A DNA stretch of 64,000 nucleotides, from assembly GCA_013400115.1 (NCBI GenBank), contig VXBP01005182.1, forward strand, positions 36,013-100,012, read 5' to 3'. The notes beneath the pieces are model-generated. The model had not been told where the DNA came from, did not search any database, and saw only the letters and a program-made list of their open reading frames with translations. Of the stretch, positions 46,246 through 56,980 are shown piece by piece (the first letter of the stretch is position 1; the number at the start of each line of letters is the position of its first letter). A program made the position numbers and the translations under genes. This DNA comes from Rhinopomastus cyanomelas. Lineage: Eukaryota > Chordata > Aves > Bucerotiformes > Rhinopomastidae.

Positions 46246-46406
46246 ATGTTCTCTGTCCCAGGTCTCTAAATTGGAAGAAGATCCAAGGCCCAAACTGTAG
46301 TGATTTCCCATTATATCTTTCTCAGGTTCTGTGATGGCATTAATGACAGAGTTTGTGAGCACCAGCTTGCATAACCTTTTCTCCTATTCTGTATATAGTT
46401 AGTGTT

Positions 46407-46412
46407 AATAAA
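46407..46412 (+). terminator. Poly(A) signal AATAAA of the LTR-like block
   Basis: AATAAA follows the TATATAG sequence by 8 bases and precedes a T-rich stretch, about 125 bases before the primer-binding site. Confidence 0.55.
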
Positions 46413-46536
46413 CCTTTCTGAAGTTTCCCTAAGCCATCAGTTGTCTGGTGAATTTTATCTGAGATGCCATCGAGACCTCACTGCTTTGCTTTCCTTTCTT
46501 TTATATTGAGTTGTGGTCCTGAACCCAGCACAAAAT

Positions 46537-46554
46537 TGGTGCCGAAACCCGGGA
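46537..46554 (+). promoter_or_regulatory. tRNA-Phe-type retroviral primer-binding site
   Basis: TGGTGCCGAAACCCGGGA is exactly complementary to the 3'-terminal 18 bases, including CCA, of vertebrate tRNA-Phe. Priming sites begin with TGG and sit just after the 5' LTR, as here. This fixes the strand of the ERV remnant as plus. Confidence 0.82.
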
Positions 46555-46584
46555 ACAAAGCACTTTGAGTTTCAACCCGCTACA

Positions 46585-46792
46585 ATATGAGAAGGAGCTT
46601 CTTCACAGTGAAAGTGGTGGAATGAATGGGCTGCCCAGAGGTGTTGTGAAGTCTCCTCTGGAGGCATTTAAAATCCATCTGGATGTGTTCCTTTGCAGCT
46701 TGATCTAGGTGATCCTGCTCTGGCAGAGGGATTGGACTAGATGGTCTTTTGAGGTCCCTTCTTCAAAATCCCTCACATTCTGTGATTCTGTG
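46585..46792 (+). mobile_element. CR1 LINE, 3' part after the ERV remnant
   Basis: 'atatgagaaggagcttcttc', 'gggctgcccagaggtgttgt', 'tggatgtgttcctttgcagc' and the tail 'ggattggactagatggtctt' to TTCTGTGATTCTGTG. It begins in the ORF2 C-terminal region and is likely the other half of the copy at 44719. Confidence 0.92.
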
Positions 46793-48896
46793 TAATGTAA
46801 ATGAACATTATTTTGAAAAATGTTAAAGCTTAATTGAATGAGGAATTAAACAGAGTGTTTCAGTTTTGATGAGCAAATACAGATAATGTGTACCTAAGTG
46901 AAGTGTTGCCTTTGAGTGTAATAGCTTAAAACTATCTTGGAGATAAATTGGGGTTTTTTTTCTTTCTTTTTTTTATATGTCTACCTACAACCTAAGGCCA
47001 CAGAGTTAGGGGAAGTGACTCCAGCACACAGAAACAACGCTCAAATCTATTTCCTTTGAAATCTGTTGCAAAATTCCCATTAATTGATAAAAACACAGGC
47101 GCTAAGACAGCTTGGTGTTGGTCTGCCCTGCTGAGTGCCTAGATTTTGCAGATTCCACTTTGTAAGATAATGAGACAATATAAACATCTCATCAAATTCC
47201 TGCTTTGAACCAGAGTAACAAAAAGCTGAAATTCTTTCATAAAATAGTGGTATTTTACTCCAACAAATAATACAGCTTTACCTATGCACTACGTTCAAGT
47301 CTGGGTTAGGTGTGAAAATCTTTTCTTTCTAAGATGAGGAAACATATATTTCATCTTCATCTTTTGCAGATACATGGTGTCTGATGGTTAAGGAATTGGT
47401 GTAGGAAGCGAGACCCTTAGTTCCAGTCACCACACTGTTTCCCTCTGTGTTTAAGACACAAGGACTACTGTTCCATTCTGGATCCTGCAGTCACTTGCGA
47501 CTACTTACACCACACAGCAACCAAACAGAAAAGACTTCATAGGCCACACTCCTTGTCTCAACCAGGTACATGGTTTCCTATAGGTAATTCTGGCTGCAGG
47601 GTTTCTAAATCTATGCCTTGTTATTCTGCTGCATTTGTTAGACTGTGTTTTGGTGGTTGGAGGAGTGTCTTGCTTTCTGAACAAGTGCACTGACATCATG
47701 CAAATGATGCATTATCACCTTCTTCTCTGACTTCATTTCCAAAAGTCTTTGAGCTGCTGTTTGACCTGAACACTTCTGATCCAGAAAGCAATGGGTTATT
47801 CACAATCGGCAGCAACAAATTGCTTTATCACATACACTGAAGCACTTTGGAACCAACCGTCTTGGTAAAGAATGGATGAAAGTTTTGTCTTCCAACGTAA
47901 AGAAGGCTCGGTTTCAGGTAGTCCTAGAAAAGTGGCTAAATCCTATGAAATTCCTGCCTAACACAAAAACAATACAAGCTATAAAAACTTAACAGTCAGA
48001 TACAGGAGCTGTGGGGAAACCAGATTGTAAAGGGTGATTTCTGACTGACCTGGACTGTTATTAAAAACAGGGAATTATGAAAGTAGCATCCAACAGCTGC
48101 TCAGCAAAGACAGTAAGATCTAGCAACTAAATATTCACCAGCTATCCATGAAGTAAAGGCAGCATTTTCTCTGGAAAACCAACAAGTGACCTAGAAAACT
48201 TGCAACTGCTTTTTTTTTTGCCAGAAGAAAATTATTCAGAAATCACTTGTTACAAATTACTTCCTCAGTTCTATTTTTAATCTTTAGTCAACAGAAAGAA
48301 ACCTATGTTATACACTTTGCTGTACTCACTCCTTATGTTTACCAGACTTGGTATGAGTCACTGCTTAGTTACTCCAGCATTTAAATTTGTAGCTGTCTAT
48401 TCTCCTGACATCTTGCATAGACTAAGACACACAAGAGTAATGTGAGATGATCACAGTATTCCAAGTTACACGGGTACCATAGAAAGAGGAAAGGTTAACT
48501 TGCATACACCATTTCCTGTATTCCTCATGATTCCCTGTCTGCTGTCAGTGCCAACAGATGAAGCTATTGAGTTTTGTCACATTTAACTCTATTACCACCA
48601 TTGCTTTGCAGCCTCAGGTGTATTTCATCAATACCTGACTACGTAGCTTCATATGTGCTTCTAGATATTAAAGTGCATCCTTCAGCCAACAAGTTTTACT
48701 GTTCCATCACTCCTGATTGACTCATCCGTGACACATTTGTTATAAAAATTCACCACTTCTGCTGTACCTGCCAGTGTTTTGTGAAAAATTTTTGTGAAGT
48801 AAAAGGGACTTTATCACACACATATTTCTTTGGGACTTTACTCTTCAGTTAAATTCTGCCATCTATTATTCTTGCTAAGCTTGAGTATCTTTACTG
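46793..48896. other. Unique intergenic DNA
   Basis: About 2.1 kb, AT-rich, no gene or repeat recognised. The 64-residue frame at 47505-47699 has no domain. Confidence 0.5.
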
Positions 48897-49183
48897 TCAA
48901 GAGTGAAGAGATGAAGCTGGGCCTGGGAGGAAGGGGAGAAGAAAGATGTCGGCTTAACATTTGCCTTTTGTTTCCCACTACTCAAATTACTCATTCATTT
49001 TTTATTGGAATGAGTTTCCCACATGTAGTGCTGTTTTGCTTAACCAATGGTAAATTGTGCCTGTCCTTTTCCCTGCTTTTCCATGAGCTCTGTGAGCTTT
49101 TCCGTGTAATTTTCTACCCCTGTGCTTTGTAAGAGGGAAAGCAACTGGGTGACTTTAGTAGCCAGTCAAGGTCAACCAACCAT
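48897..49183 (+). mobile_element. ERV LTR 3' fragment, plus strand
   Basis: 'atgaagctgggcctgggagg', 'ttttgtttcccactactcaa', 'attggaatgagtttccc', 'gtgctgttttgcttaaccaatgg' (read in part), 'ttttctacccctgtgctttg' and the end 'gccagtcaaggtcaaccaacca' match in order the U3-R-U5 end of a common avian ERV LTR family. It is the same family as 38720-39195. The poly(A) signal is decayed and the 5' part of the LTR is missing. The 100-residue open frame over it is chance. Confidence 0.65.
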
Positions 49184-51173
49184 AGGGTTGCCTCAAGTCA
49201 AACCAGAGACCCCAATCCTGAAAATCTGTCTGGTTTTCAAGACAGATTTCAATTCACGTAACTGAATCTTTAAAAGCAATTAGCAGAAATTAATAGAGTT
49301 TAGAAGAATTATGACTGTCAATATTCTAATAGAATTTGGTAGAAACAAAACCACTTGTATTTAATTTATTCCAATAAACTGCTTCAGCATCACGTGACAT
49401 GAATTTTTCCCTTTAACTGCAATGAAAGGAAACATGTTACACAGCAGGATTTACATATCAGTCAAAATGATCCAGAACTCCTAACTGTGATGATCTGGAC
49501 TGAAACCTTCCATTTGCCCCCCCTCACTGAGATTTAACAATGTACTCGTAAGAATATTACAAAATGATAACACCACAGGAAGCAGGGTTGTCTTGCTATT
49601 TGAGCTCATTTCCAGCAAGGATTAGTCGACTTACCATGCATGTGTGATGGTGGAAACAATAGCCCTGGGAAATCTTTTTTGTGTCATTAATTTTGACATA
49701 AAATTTAAGACAGTGGAGTCATAAAGCATAAAAGTGTCACTCAGCATTGATCCTTTAAATAAAAGAAAGCTGATCACTTCTCATTTATTTCACTAGGAAA
49801 TTATTTGCCTGGATTACTTAACTGTTTAATTAAATTGTCATATAACACATATAAAATACCAAATAAAATAGACTTTTTCTGTGCCACTACATTAATATTC
49901 TGTCATCAAAAGTCTTTATCTTGTTAGCTACCTAACTGGCTCAGTGCAAGTTAAGAGGTATATCAGAACACAGCTAAAATATTTAAATTCCTTCTTTTAT
50001 TGCACTCTTGTTAAAGTTTTAATTTTCTTTTTGCAGTAATTAGCATTTGGGGAGTTGAACTTCTTCAATAGGATCTTTTGAATTTACATTTTCTATTACT
50101 CTCCTTGTTTGTCATGAGATCAGCAAAGCCACTCCAGATTTGTTCAGTGGAAAAATATCGCAGGAATGCCATAGAGTTTATAAACAAATTCATTAGCTTC
50201 ACTTCCCAAGCAAGAAAGGCTTTAGACTTTTTCATTAGCTTTTTTACACTTCTCTTCCAAATCACCACACCACTCACATCTTAAAATTACATTCGGTGTT
50301 ATCCAAATCTAATAGAAAGGGACATATTTTACTGATACTGTGATCCTATGATAATTAAATTGTAATCAACAGAATATTTTCTGTCCATGACATCATGTGT
50401 CCTCACACACAGTCCCCATACAGAAATTAGAATGAGTTCAGGATTGTTTCAATTACACATTCTTTTACCACTAGTCTCTTGTTTTGGAGAGTAAGAAAGT
50501 TTAGCAGTATCAGATAGTCTAAACCAGGCTTTCTCAGTCAGCCAGTGAGAGTCCCAGGCATATTCATGTCCAATCATGCCTAAAGTATTACCGGAAATTA
50601 AAAGTCAGGGTCCAATCCCTTGGATAAAGACAGGAATGAGGCAGTATATGACACGACTAAGTGTCTCCTATTTCAGAGCAGTACAGACATAAATGTGGAG
50701 ACTTCATGAATTTATGACTATGAGAGGTTAATCTCCAGACCAGAGGATGTTTCAGATTCTCATTGTCTTCCGAATATACAGAGACCCCGGCCTCGCACTA
50801 TTCCTTAGTACCAGATATGGCCTGATGCTTTAGATTAATCCAAAAGCCAAAGGACTTTGACCTACTGTCTGTTCATTCTAATTTACTAGGTAAATATCCT
50901 GAGAAACGAGGCCAGTTTCTCTCCATACAGAAATAAGCTAAACTAGAAATATCCCTTTAGTCATTGTCAATCACTGGCAGTATCCAGGCAGTTAAGATTA
51001 AAATTTATTGAGAAAGATGGAGTTTTGTTTTATTTTTAAATTAGTTATGTCTCTTTTTTCCTCAGTCACCATTATTAAGATAAATGCTATTGAGTAATTG
51101 GAGGATAATAACACAGCACAAGTTGAAGAGCACCCCAAGCAGTTTCTTTTTCTCATTTCTGGTGGTTCACAAA
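49184..51173. other. Unique AT-rich intergenic DNA
   Basis: About 2 kb, no gene or repeat recognised. Overlapping opposite-strand frames at 50065-50284 are chance. Confidence 0.5.
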
Positions 51174-51250
51174 GTCACAGAATCCCAGAATTGTTGGAGT
51201 TGGAAGGAACGTTAGAAGAACACCAAGTCCAAAGCCCCATGTTATCAGCT
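51174..51250 (-). mobile_element. Old CR1 tail fragment
   Basis: 'tcacagaatcccagaattgt' and 'gttggaaggaacgttagaag' are a decayed tail of an older CR1, followed 10 bases later by a younger one in the same orientation. Confidence 0.65.
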
Positions 51251-51258
51251 GGCTGACA

Positions 51259-51769
51259 AGAATCATAGAATCATAGAATCACTACGGATTGGAAGGGACC
51301 TCAAAGATCATCCAGTCCAATCTGCCTGCAACAGCAGGATCACCTAAACCAAGTCACACAGGAACCTATCCAGTTGGGTCATGAATATCTCCAGTGAGGG
51401 AGACTCCACAACCTCCCCAGGCAGCCTGTTCCAGTGCTCTGTCAACCAGTTCCTTCTCAGGTTGATGTGGAACCTCCTATGTTCCAGCTTACAACCACTA
51501 CCCCTCATCCTATCACTAGATGACACTGAGAACAGCCCAGTGCCATCCTCCTGACACCCACCCCTCAAATATTTGTAGACATCAATGAGGTCACCCCTCA
51601 GTCTCCTCCAAGCTCAAGAGACCCAGCTCCCTCAGCCTCTCCTCGTAAGGGAGGTGCTCCACCTCTTTTATCATCTTTGTTGCCCTACGCTGAACTCTTT
51701 CCAGAAGCTCCACATCCCTCTTGAACTGAGAAGCCCAGAACTGGACACAATATTCCAGGTGTGGTCTCA
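51259..51769 (-). mobile_element. CR1 LINE, 5'-truncated, minus strand
   Basis: Tail 'aatcatagaatcatagaatc', 'ggattggaagggacctcaaa', then ORF2 C-terminus on the minus strand (51344-51568: QEDGTGLFSVSSSDRMRGSG and HWNRLPGEVVESPSLEIF, stop in place). A 12-base in-frame loss removes the FFTVRV part (LRRNWLTEHW). The upstream coding part continues to 51769. It is close to the young copy at 30232 and similarly recent. Confidence 0.95.
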
Positions 51770-52942
51770 AAACTCAAATTTGTAGAGAGGAATTCTACTT
51801 GTTGACAAGAAATAAAAATGCTTTGCCTTTGATTACCCTTTGAATTGCCTTTAGTTCATGAAGAGGTTGATGCTATTTCTTGAAGAGAAATACTTCAAGT
51901 GCCATGACTGAGGGGCTAAGAATCAGCTAACCACATACAAATGCTTATTTCGGGGTGAGCAGAATAACTCTCCACAGTACATTTGACTTCATGATTTCAT
52001 GAAAAACAACACACCTGCCTTAGGCAGGGCTAGAGGTCTAGATTTTTAAATGTCTTAAAGCAAATCCCACTCCTACAATCCAAAGCTGAATGTCACCGTT
52101 TGTCAATAAAATGCACACTTCAGAAGAGAAGCTCTTGATCCCCACTTGGTCCTGAACCAGGCAGTCTTGCAATTTCTAGCTGTTTGCAGTGTGACAGTTA
52201 CAGTGGGTGGTTATTGACCTTGGTTGCCAGCCTCTTCAAACTCAAGCAGAAACTGCAGGAGCACCTCCCATGTGGCACGCTGCACACAAAAATGCCAAGT
52301 AGCATGCTAGCCACAAAACATGAACAGGAGAAAAACACACTGAAAAAAACACATACTGATGTTGGGCATAAGTGAGTGTGTTGATTGTAGTTCTTAGGAA
52401 CTAGAAAGTCCTACTAGAGGAATGGGTCAAAAGTGTGATTTCCTTTATTTCTAAATTCTGAATGATTTGTCCTTAGATGAGACTCGCTTGAATTGTGCTT
52501 GAACATATTAAGTTCGACATCATGAACAGAAGCTTCCTAATATAGTGGCATTAAAAAACTAAGGCACTGAAAAGGCAAGCTCTGGACTCTCAGGAAAAGA
52601 AATGCTTCCACCTTTTAAATAGTATTACTCTGCTAAAGGGAAACTTTCCACCATGTAATCTCTATATGCATATGACATCATTTTCTGCTGAGACTCTCTT
52701 ACACTGAGTATGCACAACATGGTACCAACACCTACAGCACCCACTGTGCACCTTGTTTGCTCCTCAGACTAAATGCTATAATTCAGCATTCTTGGGTCAC
52801 CTTTCAAGAAATTAAAAAAAAAAAAAAATCAGCTTTTTGTCCACATCTAGAAACTTACTCAATATGCAGCTATGCTGAGCATTTTACATTTGAATTTGTT
52901 TCCTTTGTTATTCCAGCTCTTTTTCAAGGAAACACTATCAAG
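51770..52942. other. Unique intergenic DNA
   Basis: No gene or transposon recognised; an A run of about 15 bases is at 52814-52828. Confidence 0.5.
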
Positions 52943-53470
52943 ACTGATGAGACCATATCTCGACTATTGTGTTCAGTTCTGGCCCCCTCAGTTCCAGAAG
53001 GACACAGAACTCCTTGAGCCAGTCCAGTGCAGAGTCACAAAGATGATGAAAGGAGTGGAGCATCTCCCTAATGAGAAAAGGCTGAGGGAGCTGGGTCTCT
53101 TCTGCTTGGAAAAAAGGAGGCTGAGGGGTGACCCAATTCATGTTTATAAATATGGAAAGGGCAGGTGTCAGGATGATGGACCCAGGCTCTTCTCGGTGTC
53201 ATCTAGTAATAGGACAAGGGACAATGCTTGGAAGCTGGAACATAGGAGGTTTCACATCAATATGAGAAGGAACTTCTTCCCAGTGAGGCTGACAGAGCAC
53301 TGGAACAGGCTGTCCAGAGAGGTTGTGAAGTTTTGTTCCCTGGACATGTTTAAAATCCCCCTCGACATGTTCTGGTGTGACATCTAGATGACCCTGCTGT
53401 GGCAGAGGGATTGGACTGGATGATCTCTTGAGGTCCCTTCCAATCCCTAATGTTCTGCAATTCTGTGATT
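52943..53470 (+). mobile_element. CR1 LINE with long open ORF2 C-terminus
   Basis: From about 52943 an open frame to 53387 reads RLMRPYLDYCVQFWPPQFQK, NEKRLRELGLFCLEKRRLRG, CQDDGPRLFSVSSSNRTRDN and RRNFFPVRLTEHWNRLSREV, closing at the normal ORF2 stop. The tail has 'ggattggactggatgatctc' and TTCTGCAATTCTGTGATT. It is 5' truncated within the LVRPHLEY region, at nearly the same point as the copy at 19785. Confidence 0.95.
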
Positions 53471-56400
53471 TCTGTCATTGTTGCAACCCAGCTGCAAAGG
53501 TTTAATACAACTAATGGCAGTGGTTGGTTTTCAGGACTGAAAGTTCACTGAGCCACAGGAAGCCACCTGGCCCAACTGTATCTTTGAGGCACACAATTGT
53601 TATTATCTATTATTGTTCTTTATTTATAAGAAACACATTAAAATATTAAAATAAAAATTAAAAATACTTAAAATAAACCCAGCAGCTGCTCATAATCAGT
53701 CAGGAAAATCTAGATGTTCTTTCAAGGTCCCTTCCAATCCCTAACATTCTGCGATGCTGCGAATGCACATATGCTAAAAGATATTTGGAGCTTAGACAGC
53801 TTCATGTAGTTACAAAGTCTAAAGCTACAAAGTCTGGTCCACAACAGAATATGTTGTGGAAACAGGATGATAATGAGAAATAAATGTTAAGTTACATATT
53901 GGTTTAGTAAGGAAACAAATATGGGGATGTTGACCTTGATGATTCATTTGAACACTTTTCAGCATTTGTAGAAAAGGTTACCCAAAGTGTATTTTCCTTC
54001 CTTACATGATTTCTTCTCTATATTAAAGTAGTGCCCAAATGCCACAAGTGAAATCTAGACTTTGCCATTTTGGAGGTCATAAAAAAAGGGGAAATGCTAC
54101 ACAGCCAACACTCCTCATAAATGACACTGAAGAATATTCTGGAAGAGTTTTCATAAATAAACTAATTTTTTTTAATCAAAAACTGCAGGAAATTTTCTAA
54201 TTCACTTCACAGACAAGGGAGGAATTCCATCACAGTGTTTTATTTCTCTTAGTAATGTCTCTGCGATTCCTACCTGATATATTGTTGAGTGCATGCAAAG
54301 CCCTGACAGTTATTTCAGTAGGTTTACAAAACCTGAATGTTTCCTCAAAGAATATTTGGGAACATTTTGTTTGTTGTATTCATCTGTTAGTCTTTAAAAC
54401 GTCTCTTGCATGTTGTTGTTATTCTAAGTTTAAATACAAATGGGAGATATAGAGGAAAAAACCTGTTCCTGTACTTTGCCATAAAATAAAACCAAAGAGA
54501 AATTTAGAAATCTCAACAGCATGCAAGCTGAAAAATGTTATTAAAAGAATATTTTATGACACAGATTTATTTTACGAAACTCACTTGCACTAATTGTGAC
54601 CGCTTGCTGAACTTGTGCTTTATAAATCTTGTTGACCCAGGGAGTGGAACAAAAAGTGCTACTGTTGCCTGCATGGGTTGGAGCCCTTTTTGTCGTATTC
54701 TCGGAGGCCAGTTCTGTGCAATTTGTCTTCATCCCAAAGGATGGTTCTGTTCACCTCTCGCAATGGCACCACACTTCCATCTATTTAACACATATGTGAA
54801 GAGCTACTATTTAGAAAACAGGCAGTGGATTGTAATGTTGTCATCCTGCTGATACCCCAATTTACAGATGTACCTCCCGTACCTGACACTATCTGACCTG
54901 TTGCACAAAGGATGCGCATAAAGATCAAAGCCCTACTTGACTAACTATTTAGTGCAGACTGAAGCAGCTGCCTGAATTTAGCACCTATGTTCAGATACTG
55001 AAACTTGACCTCTGGGTTTTTTGTGGAATCCCCAGCTGCTGTTCACTAATCTCACAACAGCAATATCAAAGAAGTTAGTTTTGGAAAGAAAGCAGATTCA
55101 GGTGCTGTGTTCTGTTCTCCTGTGTCCTTGGGCCTAAAGCACTGTGGAGAATGCCATGTTAAGCTACAGCTTAGAGGTGGCCCAGAATGCAGCCTGGCTG
55201 TAACGGAAAGTCTCCTTGTAGAACAGGAGTAAATTGGAACTGGAGGTCAGATTAAATAAGAGGGACTGAAAGGAATCATTTGCCATCTATGTTTCTAGTC
55301 AGTGTTTCAGGAAGTGGCACACTAAGGTCTGAAATTTACCAGAAATGTAGGCATGGATTCATTTTATTGTGATTGACTCTTTTTGGGTCCTAGATTTTGC
55401 TCCAGCATTCCTCCAAATTTCTGAAGGGAATAAAGGTCTGTTGGGGTTTTATTTAAGATTTCCACTCCTCTTCACGTTCACAGAATGGCAAAGTGATAGT
55501 GCTGGTAGTAGCTAGGTGTAAATAACCAAGTGTCTTTCCTTTGGTTATTTTGCTGTTGTTTCTTAAAACTGATTTAAAATTTAAAACTATTATTCTCTTT
55601 TTTTTTTTTTTATTTTAACATATAGTATGCTGCAATTCTACTAAAAAAGAAAAAAAAAAAAAGCCTGAACATTGCATGTGACAGAAATTTAAGCATACTT
55701 CTGTTTTCAACTCACAGTGAGAAATTCTATTTTGTTCTGTTGCTTAGCCTTCTTCACTTCCTCTTTTCACTTTCTCAGTATCTACTCTTCATTGCTCCAA
55801 GTAGCTTGGTGCAGAAGGAAACACACTCAGATCTGCTCCTGGGAAGCTGAAGATGTAGTCTCTGTGTACCTTACCAGGAACTATTTTGTTTGCACTGAGT
55901 GAATATTGGTTTACATTCAACCCCGGCATAATATTCAATTTTAAAGGCACTGAACATTCACCATTTAAGGCAAAGATTTGAGCTGTCGCAAGAAATGAAA
56001 TATAAGAAGAAATACAGTTAGCAAATACTTTGCAGTGGTAGAGATTCATCAGTCAATGATGTGAATTACACATTTACAACTGAAATGGGTTAGATATTGG
56101 TAATCGAAGTTCCAAAAAGCGTATTTTATAGGAAGAAAACTATAACTACGTTTTGTCTCTGTATTCGTTTTCTGCGCTTAGTAAAGATTTGATCAAAGCC
56201 AGGACAGGCAACTGAAATGAAAAGATGAACCACATCGAGATACTAAGGGAAGTTGCTATTTTATCGACCGATTGTGTAAAAAATCCCTTTACAGGCTGCA
56301 CCTGACCGTCTAGATGAAGGAGCCCAGAGCTAGCATACAAAATTTAATGGCCCATGACATAAATTTTGCTATATCAGGGGTGAATTCGGGTGAACAGAAT

Positions 56401-56858
56401 GCATTAATATACAAATAATTCCCAAAGTAAAGTGACTCTGGTATTAATAATTAATAGACAGAAAAACTTGATATTCTGAGAAGCTCAATGTTTGTACTAG
56501 TGGGAAAATAATAGTCTTGTTTAGTAGGATGTTTGAAAGGAAAATAAATAAAGGCCAGATCACAGTAACTCGTTGACTTCTTTTGTGTCCCAAAGAAGCA
56601 CACAAAAAAGCAAGCGATATCACAGAAAATAATTTCAGAGAAGTGGTGTTGTAACCCAATTTCCTTCCTGTCCAATGAAGATCTAGACATATACTTTTTA
56701 AGTGTTGGATATATTCATAATCATGCCATTTCTGAACTATCCCAGGTAAGATTATAGAAAAGTAATTGCACTTGTGTCATCACAGGACCCATTCTCATAC
56801 CCTTATGCGTTGGAAGTGTTCCCTGCCCTTGTGAGAATGACAAAATGCTGGTCACAGT
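53471..56858. other. Unique interval with one CR1 tail
   Basis: Apart from the tail at 53709-53762, no gene or transposon was recognised in 3.4 kb. A T run at about 55599-55611 and an A run at about 55650-55661 flank a short spacer. The Cys-rich 105-residue frame at 54535-54852 has no known pattern. Confidence 0.5.
53709..53762 (+). mobile_element. CR1 tail, about 55 bases
   Basis: 'ctagatgttctttcaaggtc' and 'ccttccaatccctaacattc' with a decayed end (TGCGATGCTGCGA). Extreme 5' truncation; CR1 cuts here are common. Confidence 0.85.
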
Positions 56859-56980
56859 ATCACAGAATTATTAAGGCTGTTCATGACCTCTGATGTCATC
56901 AAGTTCAGCTTGTGATCTGACACCCCCACCTAGGGTAGACCACGACACTAAGTGCCACATCCAGTCAAGATCACTTCATC
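56859..56980 (-). mobile_element. Old CR1 3' fragment
   Basis: 'tatcacagaattattaagg', 'atgacctctgatgtcatcaag', and 'aagtgccacatccagtca' correspond to the decayed tail and stop-proximal part of the old CR1 family. Confidence 0.72.

Larger units (their letters stand above)
45064..46584 (+). mobile_element. ERV remnant: GC-rich LTR-like block plus tRNA-Phe primer-binding site
   Basis: The block lies between two CR1 pieces. It starts TGTTGCAGTTTGAGAACTGC (from 45065). It contains a GC- and CpG-rich part (45297-45930), a 23-base tandem repeat, an 87-base imperfect repeat, a cyclic-AMP response element (CRE) and a YY1-like motif, then an AT-richer end with TATATAG (46392-46398) and AATAAA (46407-46412). 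After '...cccagcaca' (to about 46532) come four bases and TGGTGCCGAAACCCGGGA (46537-46554). That equals the complement of the 3' end of vertebrate tRNA-Phe including CCA, so it reads as a retroviral primer-binding site directly after an LTR. Only 30 more bases follow before CR1 resumes; no gag, pol or env is present. An N gap at 45196-45296 hides part of it. Alternative: a promoter/CpG island fused to a retroviral leader. Confidence 0.68.

Noticed and set aside
46537..46554. A real tRNA-Phe gene or pseudogene
   Set aside because: Only the 18 bases complementary to the acceptor end are present; no anticodon arm, D arm or internal promoter boxes.
54535..54852. Cys-rich 105-residue open frame
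   Set aside because: Cysteines have no regular spacing of a known finger or defensin type, and there is no signal peptide; probably chance.
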